Virus record (IMG/VR): IMGVR_UViG_3300033148_003280
Coordinates: 1 to 53,722 of that record
Length of the DNA: 53,722 nucleotides
From: a virus
Direction: 5' to 3' (one strand)
Shown here piece by piece: positions 1 through 7,329 of the stretch. The notes under the pieces are model-generated. The model was not told where the DNA came from. It worked only from the letters and a program-made list of their open reading frames with translations, and did no database searches. Position 1 is the first letter of the stretch. The number at the start of each line of letters is the position of its first letter. The position numbers and the translations under genes were made by a program.

Positions 1-980
1 AAGCCCCCCATGATATCGCTGATGTTCTTGACCGGCTCCTGCGGCGCGTGCAACTCAGCCTGTCGGCAATCACCGCACAAAATGCGGGTGTACACGCGGC
101 CACCTTCCTTGCCGCAACGGTCACAGGTGACCGGCTCCTGCGGCGCGGCATCGGCTTCGTCGAGTAGGGTAATACATTGTGTTGCTATCCAATCGAGATA
201 ACCCCATTCTGGCCGTTCTCGTGGACATGAATCCCTGTATTGTTGCGCCCGCACCTTTATCTCCCGCAACTTTTCCCGGTCAATGCCCGTGGGCGGGGAG
301 GTGGGAAACGGAGTGATGCCAGCCGCTAATTCTGCTGCTTCCTGCGGTAGGCCGCTTCGCTCTAAATGGTGAGCCCACTCTTTTTTGAGCCTCATTGCCC
401 ACTCTTTTTTGAGCCTCATTATCAAGTTGCCATACCCATACAACGAACCGGCTCCCAGCACCCGCCTTATGGCTTCTGCTTCACCGGGGTACTCAATAGA
501 CTGCATAACAGGTTCCCCGTCCCCCGGCGCAACGGGCGCGGGGGGCGGGAACTGGGAAAGCGCTTCAATTAATTGCTTAGTCGTGTCCACAAACAAAAAT
601 ATCAATATATCGACGGGTGAATATCCGGTAGGGATTTCGATTTCCTGTCCCTCTACCGTAGCACACCAGTCCTTATACCAATCATCAATCTTACCTTTGA
701 TTATCCGCAATTCAGCGATTTCAGCCTCCCCACCATCCCCCGGCGCATCGGGCGCGGCTTCACCACTATCCGTGGTAGCTGGCGCGGCTTCGTCGAGCAG
801 GGCGGTGAGGTCGGCTACAAAGGTTTTACACCATGACGTACCTGCTATTGTTTCATCAGATATCATCGCTTTCCATTCATCCCGCACCCCTGTCACAGCG
901 GCGATGAGGGCGCTGTACTTCTTCCCCAACCTAACAACCTCATAGCCCAATTCATCCATTGTTACATTATCACTCATCAT
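1..980 (-). CDS. Repeat-rich hypothetical protein with C-terminal zinc ribbon (3' end outside window)
   Basis: The minus strand is open from an ATG at 980 to base 1, so the stop lies beyond the edge; about 326 residues are visible. The start follows an AAAGGAGACT ribosome binding site. The protein has acidic/Pro-Ala linkers (DEAAPATTDSGEAAPDAPGD, PPAPVAPGDGEPV) and an exact in-frame duplication of MRLKKEWA. Near the visible end there is a Cys cluster (CDRCGK ... CGDCR) flanked by two APQEPV copies, which looks like a zinc ribbon. No family is recognised. It is the last visible gene of the repressor-recombination operon. The frame was translated codon by codon and has no stop. Confidence 0.75.
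   Translation of the reverse strand, partial: MMSDNVTMDELGYEVVRLGKKYSALIAAVTGVRDEWKAMISDETIAGTSWCKTFVADLTALLDEAAPATTDSGEAAPDAPGDGGEAEIAELRIIKGKIDDWYKDWCATVEGQEIEIPTGYSPVDILIFLFVDTTKQLIEALSQFPPPAPVAPGDGEPVMQSIEYPGEAEAIRRVLGAGSLYGYGNLIMRLKKEWAMRLKKEWAHHLERSGLPQEAAELAAGITPFPTSPPTGIDREKLREIKVRAQQYRDSCPRERPEWGYLDWIATQCITLLDEADAAPQEPVTCDRCGKEGGRVYTRILCGDCRQAELHAPQEPVKNISDIMGG
30..147. repeat. 19-bp direct repeat pair in the edge gene
   Basis: The same 19 bases occur at 30-48 and 129-147. They encode the APQEPV segment on each side of the Cys cluster of the minus-strand gene. Confidence 0.8.
373..420 (-). repeat. Perfect 24-bp tandem duplication inside the edge gene
   Basis: Bases 373-396 and 397-420 are identical. 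Read on the minus strand, each unit encodes MRLKKEWA, so the frame is kept. The identity suggests a recent slippage event. Confidence 0.9.
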
Positions 981-1046
981 AGTCTCCTTTATTGCCCCCC
1001 GGCACCGGGGCCATGGGTAGACCCCGGTGGTTTGTCATAGGGCATC

Positions 1047-3329
1047 TCATCCTAAATCAATAACTTTCACCCCGGCAACAACTGGAACGGTACGGCAACT
1101 GCAACCGATGAATTGAATACCGTGCTTTTTAGATGCCTGCACGATCTTCTTTAGCAACTGTCCCTGGCGCTTTTCATCTATCGCCTCGAAACGATTAATA
1201 ACCAGGAGCTTCAGGTTCGCACCTGACAGAACCATGAATGCCAATGCAACGGCGGCGGCAAATAAGGATTTTTCACCATCGGACAGGGACATCAATGATC
1301 GGGGATCGCCGTCGATTATCATCCCGATCTTGAAGTCCTTGCCTGTGGTGTCGATGAAACATTCCCGACCTTTAGGTAGGCATTCATTGATGACCTTAAC
1401 CATTGGGTTGAGCGCAGCGGCAAGGACGGATCCGAGGATTCCAGCGGGTCCGACAATCTTCACGAGTTCTTTAGCGAGGATCGAAGCATCGCGGCTCATA
1501 TCCAATTCGGCATGCGTGGCTTCGCGTTCCTTGTCCGCATTTGCTTCATCCTGCCGAACTCGATAGATCGCATCTAACTTTTCAATTTCGGTCTCGACCT
1601 CGGTCTTTTCGGCTTCGAGCTTTTCAATATCATCAGATGAATCGGCTCGCGCATCACCGGCCATGTGCTCATCGAGATTCGACTTTGCAAGCGTGACATT
1701 GCTTTCGGATAGATCAATGGCTTCCTGTAAAATCTTCTTGCGTTCGTTGAGGTTGTTGACTTTTGACCGCGCATCCCGGTTGATGGAATCGACATCCTGA
1801 ATTTCTTTAGTGAGCGCATCAGCTTCGGTTATGGCCTGTTCATAATCCGCCTTCGCTTCATCGGCGGCTTTGACGGCAGGCTTCAATTTCTTTTGAAGTT
1901 CGGCGATCTGCTCATCCGCATCCTCGATAATCTTCTGCTTCTGCGATGCGGTGATACGGCAGCCCATCCCCGGGACCAATGGGCACATTACCTTATCCTG
2001 ACTGAATATCCGTTTTGCGGTTTCCCTGGTTTCGATCTTAGCCCTGACACCGGCAACTATGTTCGCCGCTTCACTCTTGGTTGTCTCGAATCCGGGACGC
2101 TTTACTTCTAATGCCTGTAATTCCGATTGTTTCTGGTCGATAACGTCATCAGCTATAATCTGTGATTCGGCGTCCTTGATAGCCTTGGCGAACTCGGCGT
2201 CCCGCATCTGCTGATTCGATGAATTGAATTTTGCTTCAGCGGACTCAACGGCACTTTCAAATGTCCGGTAATCCTTCAACCACTTGACATGGGCTTCGAC
2301 TCTTGCCTTGCTCTTTTCAATATCGGCGATGAGTTTCTTCTCGGTTTCGCGAGCCGCATCGAGTTTGGATTTGATTTCGGGCGTCGTGCCATATCCGTAA
2401 TCACCGCCTTCCTCTGCGGTTCTTTTTCTGTATGCCGCCTGCTGGGATTTACTAAGTTCAAGTAACCGCTTCACTTCTGCGTTATAAGTCGATGCGACTT
2501 TCCGCGATGCTTCCTCAAGGGCTTCGACATTATCGTTCACGCGCTTTGAATCATCCCAGGATTTGAATATCTCTGAAATGATATCGGCTGATTGCGCGGT
2601 CAACTTCTCCTGTCGTTCCTCCCAAACGCCTTCCTCGCCTTCCCAGTTCGCACAACCCGGAGCGTCGAGCTTAACCTGTTTCCCGACTTCAAGGCCACAT
2701 TCCCCCCATCCCATTGCCGGGCCTTCCTCGGGTCTGTATTTCGGATCGTTCTTTTTCTTGCCGGCAAGATCAACCATACATTGTGTACAGTTCTCACAGG
2801 TCTTGAATATCCGGTTCGATGCGTTGAAAAGGGATTGCGACACCTGCTCTAATAGTGTGTTCTTATCGTACCCTTCCGGTTCACCCGCGATGCCAAGTAA
2901 ATAAATCTGTTGCTCGCGCGGACTCATATTCTCGAACATTCCGAAATCCAGGGCTTCAGCGCATAGGTTTAACCGCTGATCGATTTCCGCTTGTGCTTCC
3001 TTGACCTTGTCGAGTCCCATAAATTTCAGGGACTGCGTAATCTTGACGCCCTTGCGGTTGATAATGCGCTCGATAGGCGTCTTGGTATCGCCGATATAGA
3101 TCGTGGCGTGAATCGGCAAACCTGGATTCGATGCGAAGTTCTCATAGATCGCCGCCGGGTTTTTGTACCGGGACCAGGGAATAAATCCTGTTGCCGCGAC
3201 AATGCAGGCTTCTGGGATACGGGATTTACCGGCACCGTTATCGCCGGTTAGCACGAGCACATCGGGGATATCCATTGAGATATTCCCGCCGCCTTTGAAG
3301 CCATCGACTTCGAGTGATTTAATTTTCAT
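1047..3329 (-). CDS. SbcC/Rad50-like ATPase, Bet partner
   Basis: A 760-residue SMC/Rad50-type ATPase. Walker A is GDNGAGKS (29-36), followed by a long charged coiled-coil centre, an ABC signature-like MSLSDGEKS near residue 680 and a Walker B region LLVINRFEAIDE near 705. A Cys cluster lies at 178-226 (CENCTQC plus C211 and C226), and MCPLVPGMGC near 446-455 resembles a zinc hook. The start at MKIKSLEV is chosen over an upstream extension because it overlaps the preceding gene by only 11 bases and begins the standard N-terminal strand. The Walker B Asp is Asn (AAT), one base from GAT. Such ATPases commonly sit beside phage annealing proteins and probably help DNA-end processing or recombination. 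Confidence 0.85.
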   Translation of the reverse strand: MKIKSLEVDGFKGGGNISMDIPDVLVLTGDNGAGKSRIPEACIVAATGFIPWSRYKNPAAIYENFASNPGLPIHATIYIGDTKTPIERIINRKGVKITQSLKFMGLDKVKEAQAEIDQRLNLCAEALDFGMFENMSPREQQIYLLGIAGEPEGYDKNTLLEQVSQSLFNASNRIFKTCENCTQCMVDLAGKKKNDPKYRPEEGPAMGWGECGLEVGKQVKLDAPGCANWEGEEGVWEERQEKLTAQSADIISEIFKSWDDSKRVNDNVEALEEASRKVASTYNAEVKRLLELSKSQQAAYRKRTAEEGGDYGYGTTPEIKSKLDAARETEKKLIADIEKSKARVEAHVKWLKDYRTFESAVESAEAKFNSSNQQMRDAEFAKAIKDAESQIIADDVIDQKQSELQALEVKRPGFETTKSEAANIVAGVRAKIETRETAKRIFSQDKVMCPLVPGMGCRITASQKQKIIEDADEQIAELQKKLKPAVKAADEAKADYEQAITEADALTKEIQDVDSINRDARSKVNNLNERKKILQEAIDLSESNVTLAKSNLDEHMAGDARADSSDDIEKLEAEKTEVETEIEKLDAIYRVRQDEANADKEREATHAELDMSRDASILAKELVKIVGPAGILGSVLAAALNPMVKVINECLPKGRECFIDTTGKDFKIGMIIDGDPRSLMSLSDGEKSLFAAAVALAFMVLSGANLKLLVINRFEAIDEKRQGQLLKKIVQASKKHGIQFIGCSCRTVPVVAGVKVIDLG

Positions 3330-4401
3330 TGGTATCACCGTCCAATTCCTTATCAAATGCATCCTTGAGCTTGTCTGCGAATTCCACGAGTGCTTCAATC
3401 GGTATGCCCTTATCCGCGAAGTTCCGCACCTTGTTTGCCGCGGCGAATTCCTTATACAGAATTCCGAACGTATCCTTATCCATTGAATCCTTGTGATTGC
3501 GGATATCAGTCAGAATGCGTTTGCGATATTCTACCGGATCCATATCAGGACCATCAATGGGCGCATCTTCAAGGACATCGCCATTTTGGATATTACCGGG
3601 TTCAGGCTCCAGGCTCCCGGCGCGTTTATCAATCTCCCATGCACACCGCTCGCGGATATCAGGCTTATCCTTGATATTCGACATGATCCAATCGAGATAT
3701 TCCGGGGGGAGATCGCACCACTTCTGGTCTTTGTGCTTGCCGAATGGCATTGTATCATTGTCCGAATATCCCGCCTTCGTTGTCGTGGCTGCCTGTTGCT
3801 GATGTTCATTCTGCGGTGATGTGGGTTCGTGGGTGATATCGGCTATCCCGGCGTGACCGAATTCTTCAGCGGTGTATAGCCCCCCTGCGTCATCAGGAAA
3901 TGCACGACGCACTGCTTTTGCCAACGCGCATTTCTCAAGCATGTCAGCCGGGTATGCCGCCCATATTTCGCGCAATACCCCTTTGCTCTTATACTTCGCG
4001 GACTGCTTCCATGTGGCTATCGCCATCGTGGGATGATCGACGCCCTTCATATACACGCCAATTTTCGCGGCTCGCGGTGGGATATCCTGATCCCAGAAAT
4101 CAACCCACTTGTTATCATCACCCATGAATTGTACCGGGGTCGCCCCTGCATAATTCCCCGTTCTCGCGGCGATGGTAATCAGCCCATGGATACTTACTAC
4201 CGGGATGCGCTTCCCGCCGAATGGGATAAGGAATATCTGTCCGGCAAGCGGATTTAACTTTCGGCGTTTGGCCACGGCCATGAAGAAGTCAAACTCAATT
4301 TCGCTTGCCTCGCTTGCGTAAACATCCCTCATCATTTTCTTTTCTGCTGAAGAGAATTCGATCGTCGCAATTCCCTTTTCCTCTGTCTTCGTCTCGGTCA
4401 T
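3319..4401 (-). CDS. bet: Bet-family single-strand annealing protein with DUF3820-like tail
   Basis: Residues about 25-190 match the phage recombination protein Bet (lambda Red beta) family, including KLNPLAGQIFLIPFGGK, a HP...W..SAKYKSKG stretch and EKCALAKAVRRAFPDDAGG. These proteins anneal complementary single strands in homologous recombination. About 20 residues later comes MPFGKHKDQKWCDLPPEYLD (about 215-240), which resembles the small DUF3820 domain and is not part of lambda Beta. The C-terminus is acidic. An AGGAGG site lies 5 bases before the ATG. The gene overlaps the SbcC-like ATPase downstream. No separate exonuclease gene was recognised nearby. Confidence 0.9.
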   Translation of the reverse strand: MTETKTEEKGIATIEFSSAEKKMMRDVYASEASEIEFDFFMAVAKRRKLNPLAGQIFLIPFGGKRIPVVSIHGLITIAARTGNYAGATPVQFMGDDNKWVDFWDQDIPPRAAKIGVYMKGVDHPTMAIATWKQSAKYKSKGVLREIWAAYPADMLEKCALAKAVRRAFPDDAGGLYTAEEFGHAGIADITHEPTSPQNEHQQQAATTTKAGYSDNDTMPFGKHKDQKWCDLPPEYLDWIMSNIKDKPDIRERCAWEIDKRAGSLEPEPGNIQNGDVLEDAPIDGPDMDPVEYRKRILTDIRNHKDSMDKDTFGILYKEFAAANKVRNFADKGIPIEALVEFADKLKDAFDKELDGDTNEN

Positions 4402-4492
4402 AAATGCCTCCTGATTTTATTCGTCTCCCTGTAGGAGCCGGACATCTGGCGATACCCGACCCCTTTATCAGTGAAGCCGATTGATGTGCAAG

Positions 4493-4666
4493 TTAAAGCC
4501 AGATATCAATATTCATGCCAACCCCGGAAGGCTCCAGGGTTTCCCCGGGAGCCTTTATCGGGGCAGGGGTTTGCAAAGGAACCGGGCCGCTGACCTTAGA
4601 TTTCTCAACAAGGACGTTGCGACCCGGCATATTAAATTGTGTTTCGTCGAGGCCATTATCCCCCAT
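4493..4666 (-). CDS. Small hypothetical protein
   Basis: A 57-residue hydrophilic ORF beginning MGDNGLDETQFNMPGRN. A GAGGAG motif lies just before the ATG with unusually tight spacing (2 bases). The frame stays open upstream to 5020, but that extension crosses two GC-rich hairpins and has an Arg-rich, unnatural composition, so only the C-terminal part is called. No family recognised. Confidence 0.35.
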   Translation of the reverse strand: MGDNGLDETQFNMPGRNVLVEKSKVSGPVPLQTPAPIKAPGETLEPSGVGMNIDIWL

Positions 4667-5003
4667 CGCTCCTCGACTTACCCGGCTTTTGTCACCGGAT
4701 GATTCATGGTAGCTACCTCCATGATTATTTTTAAATAAAGTAGGGGCGGTATTGTCCACTCTACGCGCGCCGCCCCCTTCAAAGGTGTTTTCAGAATGAA
4801 CCGGGCAGCCCTTCCGGTAGCCGCCCGGTCCGTCTAACGTATGCTCGTCCCTCATCATAAGGAATGGGAACCGCCGAACCGTACAAGCGGGTTCACTCTG
4901 TAAGATCCGTCGCGGTCGTGTTCGGCGATCCCTTTTCTCGTGAGCGTTTGCATCCCTATCGTATCCCCACATGGGGTAGATTGGCTGTACTCTGTATCTG
5001 TTG
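4667..5003 (-). other. 337-bp stretch with two hairpins and no convincing gene
   Basis: An open frame (4493-5020, beginning MSLTINNRYR) spans it. A second frame gives a short MQTLTRKGIAEHDRDG peptide. Neither is convincing. Minus-strand stems occur at 4801-4828 (9-base arms, one G-T pair) and 4743-4776 (7-base arms). The region may be regulatory or a decayed gene. Confidence 0.4.
4728..4776 (-). terminator. Possible leftward terminator
   Basis: On the minus strand GGGGCGG and CCGCCCC pair across a 20-base loop and are followed by TACTTTATTTAAA. The loop is long, so this could be a partial terminator between the repressor genes and the recombination genes. Confidence 0.35.
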
Positions 5004-5309
5004 TTAATCGTTAGACTCATCTGTATCCTCTCCCGGCATCCCCTGAATTTTATCTTCGATCCATTTGATCGCTACCTTATGCGCCCGTACAAGCTCGTTA
5101 AGCGTCTTATAGGTGCCATCCCTTACCTTTCGCTCTAAAAGCTCGTGACAGGCGGTCACAAGCGTAGAGCAGTAAGATACTTCCGTGACCGTGGTTCCAT
5201 CGGGACAACTTTTCGTCGGCTTGCATTTAGCGACCTTGCCGACCATGAAGCCGTGGCTGTACGACTTCAGCGCAAGGGATGAATCAGGGATGTAAATCCA
5301 TTTACTCAT
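5004..5309 (-). CDS. Hypothetical protein, repressor-linked
   Basis: A 101-residue protein beginning MSKWIYIPDSS. The start at 5309 overlaps the repressor stop by 8 bases and has GGAGA upstream, so translation is probably coupled. It has three Cys in its first half (CKPTKSC, YCSTLVTAC) and a helical, charged second half. No family recognised. Its position immediately after the repressor suggests a lysogeny or immunity role, but this is inference only. Confidence 0.65.
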   Translation of the reverse strand: MSKWIYIPDSSLALKSYSHGFMVGKVAKCKPTKSCPDGTTVTEVSYCSTLVTACHELLERKVRDGTYKTLNELVRAHKVAIKWIEDKIQGMPGEDTDESND

Positions 5310-5514
5310 GCGCGGTCTCCGTTGATTTCGGCTCACTCAACAGCTCATCCAACGTGACCCCCAGCACTTCGGCGATCTTCTTAGCTTTTTCCGCCGTGCA
5401 ATCATTCCGGCCACTTTCGATATTCCCGATATGCCCCTCTGTTATACCCGTCTTATCGGATAAATCCCGTTGCGTCATTCCCTGTGATTCGCGTATCGCT
5501 TTGATGTTATTCAT
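5302..5514 (-). CDS. XRE/Cro-CI family repressor, single HTH domain
   Basis: A 70-residue helix-turn-helix protein: MNNIKAIRESQGMTQRDLSD ... TGITEGHIGNIESGRNDC ... AKKIAEVLGVTLDELL, the classic HTH_3 pattern. There is no C-terminal cleavage or oligomerisation domain, so it is Cro-sized. The upstream in-frame extension to 5739 is rejected because it runs through the promoter and operators. No Shine-Dalgarno precedes the ATG, and the minus-strand promoter predicts a transcript starting within a few bases of it, so the message is probably leaderless. It likely binds the TACTTG/CAAGTA sites at 5532-5631. Confidence 0.9.
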   Translation of the reverse strand: MNNIKAIRESQGMTQRDLSDKTGITEGHIGNIESGRNDCTAEKAKKIAEVLGVTLDELLSEPKSTETAHE

Positions 5515-5523
5515 AGTATATTT

Positions 5524-5552
5524 TATATAACATACTTGCGGAAATATGTCAA
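5524..5552 (-). promoter_or_regulatory. Repressor promoter
   Basis: On the minus strand TTGACA (5552-5547), a 17-base spacer and TATATA (5529-5524). The expected start near 5517 leaves almost no leader before the ATG at 5514. Confidence 0.75.
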
Positions 5553-5631
5553 GGGGTATCTCAGGATTGACGGGAAAATACTTTAAGAAGTAACCCGTAA
5601 GATACTTGACAAAAGATATTGCGGCAAGTAT
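5532..5631. promoter_or_regulatory. Candidate operator cluster
   Basis: Half-sites TACTTG at 5533-5538 and 5603-5608, CAAGTA at 5625-5630, and a dyad TACTT-TAAG-AAGTA at 5579-5592. TTGCGG is shared by the two promoter-proximal sites (5536-5541 and 5619-5624). The sites overlap both divergent promoters, as expected for a phage immunity switch. Confidence 0.6.
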
Positions 5632-5634
5632 AAT
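5606..5634 (+). promoter_or_regulatory. Rightward consensus sigma-70 promoter
   Basis: Exact TTGACA (5606-5611), a 17-base spacer and exact TATAAT (5629-5634). The -10 and -35 elements overlap the half-sites TACTTG and CAAGTA, so the repressor should shut it off. It drives the small plus-strand genes. Confidence 0.85.
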
Positions 5635-5661
5635 AAGTGTATCAAATACGAGGTGATGGAA

Positions 5662-5862
5662 ATGAGATACAAATTTACAGCCACGAAGTATGATAACCAA
5701 GGGCGGGAGGTTGATTGCAAACGCTTCCAGTATCAACACAAAGAAGCAGCCGAAGTCTTACGGGCGAGGGTGAAGGGAATTGAGATCACAGAAGACCTCG
5801 GGACATCCGCAACCGGATACACACCCATGTATCGTTGGGAATGCCGCTATCAGGATTACTAA
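5662..5862 (+). CDS. Small hypothetical protein, first rightward gene
   Basis: 66 residues starting MRYKFTATKYDNQGREVDCK. The ATG at 5662 is chosen because GAGGTGAT sits a few bases upstream, the same arrangement as the following genes; GTG 5653 and ATG 5656 lie within that site. It is the first gene after the consensus promoter, in the position of lambda cro or early regulators, but has no HTH. No family recognised. Confidence 0.7.
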   Translation: MRYKFTATKYDNQGREVDCKRFQYQHKEAAEVLRARVKGIEITEDLGTSATGYTPMYRWECRYQDY

Positions 5863-5872
5863 GCCATCACCA

Positions 5873-5892
5873 GCCGGGGACTGCCACCCGGC
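5873..5892 (+). other. Intergenic hairpin
   Basis: GCCGGG (5873-5878) pairs with CCCGGC (5887-5892) across 8 bases and is followed by CTTTGCTCC. It may be a weak terminator or an mRNA-stabilising stem between two small rightward genes. Confidence 0.4.
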
Positions 5893-5948
5893 CTTTGCTC
5901 CACGGGCCGTTATCGACCCGGCGAGGAAAGATAAAGGAAGGTGATGAA

Positions 5949-6158
5949 ATGAACGCGGAAACGGAAACACATCATGGATATCGGGGGTTTGAGATATTGC
6001 TCGACCAGGGGTTTTACAAGCAATGGTTTGTCAGGCGATATGCTACTCCGGGCAAAATCACGCGGGAAGGGACCACGCCAAGGTGTTTTTTCGGCAAACA
6101 TTACAAAACTCTTGGCCGTGCCAAAAGAGCAATCGACATGCATCTTAGAAAGAAATAA
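5949..6158 (+). CDS. Small hypothetical protein
   Basis: 69 residues, MNAETETHHGYRGFEILLD ... RAKRAIDMHLRKK. AAGGAAGGTGAT precedes the ATG by 3 bases, which fixes the start and rejects the upstream extension to 5835. The pattern of aromatic residues and a basic C-terminal helix resembles small phage DNA-binding or anti-host proteins, but no family is recognised. Confidence 0.7.
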   Translation: MNAETETHHGYRGFEILLDQGFYKQWFVRRYATPGKITREGTTPRCFFGKHYKTLGRAKRAIDMHLRKK

Positions 6159-6185
6159 CGCGGCGGCGATACGCGAGGTGTGGAG

Positions 6186-6395
6186 ATGAAGTTTAGAAGT
6201 AGCGATGGGGGAATTCAACTAAGGGACAACGATGGGGAAACAGTCATTATGAGGTTGTCGGCCAACGCCCATGACGAAAGCGATCCGGTTGAGCTTACGG
6301 TGTCGCAATTCAAAGGGGTAGAAGTCGAATGGCAAAAGACGATATCAACGCAATATATCATCGACCTCGTCAAAAAGCACGGTAAACCTGAATAG
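6186..6395 (+). CDS. Small hypothetical protein
   Basis: 69 residues beginning MKFRSSDGGIQLRDNDGETV. GAGGTGTGGAG lies before the ATG. It looks like a small beta-rich protein with a C-terminal helix (TQYIIDLVKKHGKPE). No family recognised. A strong terminator follows 10 bases after its stop. Confidence 0.65.
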   Translation: MKFRSSDGGIQLRDNDGETVIMRLSANAHDESDPVELTVSQFKGVEVEWQKTISTQYIIDLVKKHGKPE

Positions 6396-6404
6396 CCCAC
6401 ACCA

Positions 6405-6432
6405 GCCGACCCCTAACCGGGTCGGCCTTTTC
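6405..6432 (+). terminator. Rightward rho-independent terminator
   Basis: GCCGACCC (6405-6412) and GGGTCGGC (6419-6426) form an 8-bp stem with a 6-base loop, followed by CTTTTCC. It splits the rightward cluster in two. Confidence 0.85.
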
Positions 6433-6467
6433 CCCGGATGCCGGAATCCCCTCCCGGCATCCTGGGG
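6432..6467 (+). other. Long hairpin before a 46-residue gene
   Basis: CCCCGGATGCCGG pairs with CCGGCATCCTGGGG with one bulge. It immediately follows the terminator and precedes an AAGGATGTGATGAG ribosome binding site, so it could stabilise or gate the next message. Confidence 0.6.
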
Positions 6468-6487
6468 AAAGATAAGGATGTGATGAG

Positions 6488-6628
6488 ATGAAGTATGCAA
6501 ATGACAATTACTCACTGTGGAAAACAGCTTTACTCATAGCGATTAAGCATCATCGCTTAGGTGATATTGAATGGTCGCTTGAGCATCAGCCATTTTACTG
6601 GTCGCGGCTGATGCGTGATGGATTCTGA
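6488..6628 (+). CDS. 46-residue hypothetical protein
   Basis: ATG at 6488 to TGA at 6626-6628, preceded by AAGGATGTGATGAG, the site pattern of its neighbours. The peptide begins MKYANDNYSLWKTALLIAIK and contains several His and Trp residues (KHHRLGDIEWSLEHQPFYW). No family recognised. The ribosome binding site and neat gene order support it despite its small size. Confidence 0.6.
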   Translation: MKYANDNYSLWKTALLIAIKHHRLGDIEWSLEHQPFYWSRLMRDGF

Positions 6629-6646
6629 TAAAAGGAAGGTGATGAG

Positions 6647-6847
6647 ATGAAAAAGAAGTTACAGAAAATGGAAACCGAATTGAGGGCCATGGTTGAAACT
6701 CTTGAAGAAAAGGCAGGGGACGCATTTGATCGGGAAACGGAGACGGGAGATAATCGAGGACAGGAATTAGAAGATAAAGCCGCATTGCTGGAACAGGCGG
6801 CTGATTCAATATCGGAGGTGCATTATAATGAGCGAGATAACCTATGA
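6647..6847 (+). CDS. Small coiled-coil protein
   Basis: 66 residues, strongly charged and helical: MKKKLQKMETELRAMVETLE then an acidic linker and a second helix. AAAGGAAGGTGATGAG fixes the start. Its stop overlaps the next gene by 20 bases. It resembles the small Glu/Lys coiled-coil proteins frequent in phage early regions. Function unknown. Confidence 0.65.
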   Translation: MKKKLQKMETELRAMVETLEEKAGDAFDRETETGDNRGQELEDKAALLEQAADSISEVHYNERDNL

Positions 6848-7250
6848 AAAGGACAGGATGAAGGAACTCATCACCGCCAACAACAGCCTTGTTGACGAGG
6901 TGCGGGGGCAACGTGCCGAGGTTGAGAGGCTCGATAAGCGAGCCAATAGCCTTGAGAAAACAGCGCTTAAGATTGCAGGGCAACGCGATAAGGCACAGGC
7001 GACCAACGCCGAGCTGGTGGGGGCGTTGGGGGCGCTGCTTGATGACAGCGAGAACCGCCTCAAACGTGGCAACGCGGGTCAAGTGCTGTGTAGTACATAT
7101 CAAAGCATAGTGCATGCCAAGGCCCGTGCCACTCTCGCCAAGGCCAAGGGGAAAGAGACGTTACCATGTGGTAAGGAACCCTACCGGCCACACAGCGAAT
7201 GCCCCGACTTCGAGCCTAAGGGGAACGGGGGGGTAAATAAGGAAGAGTAA
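6828..7250 (+). CDS. Coiled-coil protein with Cys-containing tail
   Basis: 140 residues. An N-terminal coiled coil (about 5-85) contains EVERLDKRANSLEKTALK. The tail (LPCGKEPYRPHSECPDF) has two Cys and a His that could bind metal. GGAGGTGC lies 7 bases before the ATG. It is the last rightward gene and converges on the late block across the shared terminator region. No specific function recognised. Confidence 0.65.
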   Translation: MSEITYEKDRMKELITANNSLVDEVRGQRAEVERLDKRANSLEKTALKIAGQRDKAQATNAELVGALGALLDDSENRLKRGNAGQVLCSTYQSIVHAKARATLAKAKGKETLPCGKEPYRPHSECPDFEPKGNGGVNKEE

Positions 7251-7271
7251 ATTCCATACCGCCCGCACCCC

Positions 7272-7302
7272 AATACAAAACACCCCGGCATTTACCGGGG
7301 TG
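7272..7302 (-). terminator. Terminator of the leftward late block
   Basis: CACCCCGG (7281-7288) and CCGGGGTG (7295-7302) form an 8-bp stem with a 6-base loop. On the minus strand it is followed by TTTTGTATT. It may also slow rightward transcription from the other side. Confidence 0.8.
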
Positions 7303-7329
7303 CTCGCTACTGGCGTTTGAGGAGGGGAT

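Noticed and set aside
385-945. Plus-strand 186-residue ORF at the left edge
   Set aside because: Opposite strand of the continuous minus-strand gene, which has a good ribosome binding site.
5302-5739. 145-residue form of the repressor
   Set aside because: The extra N-terminal part covers both promoters and operators; the HTH protein starts naturally at 5514.
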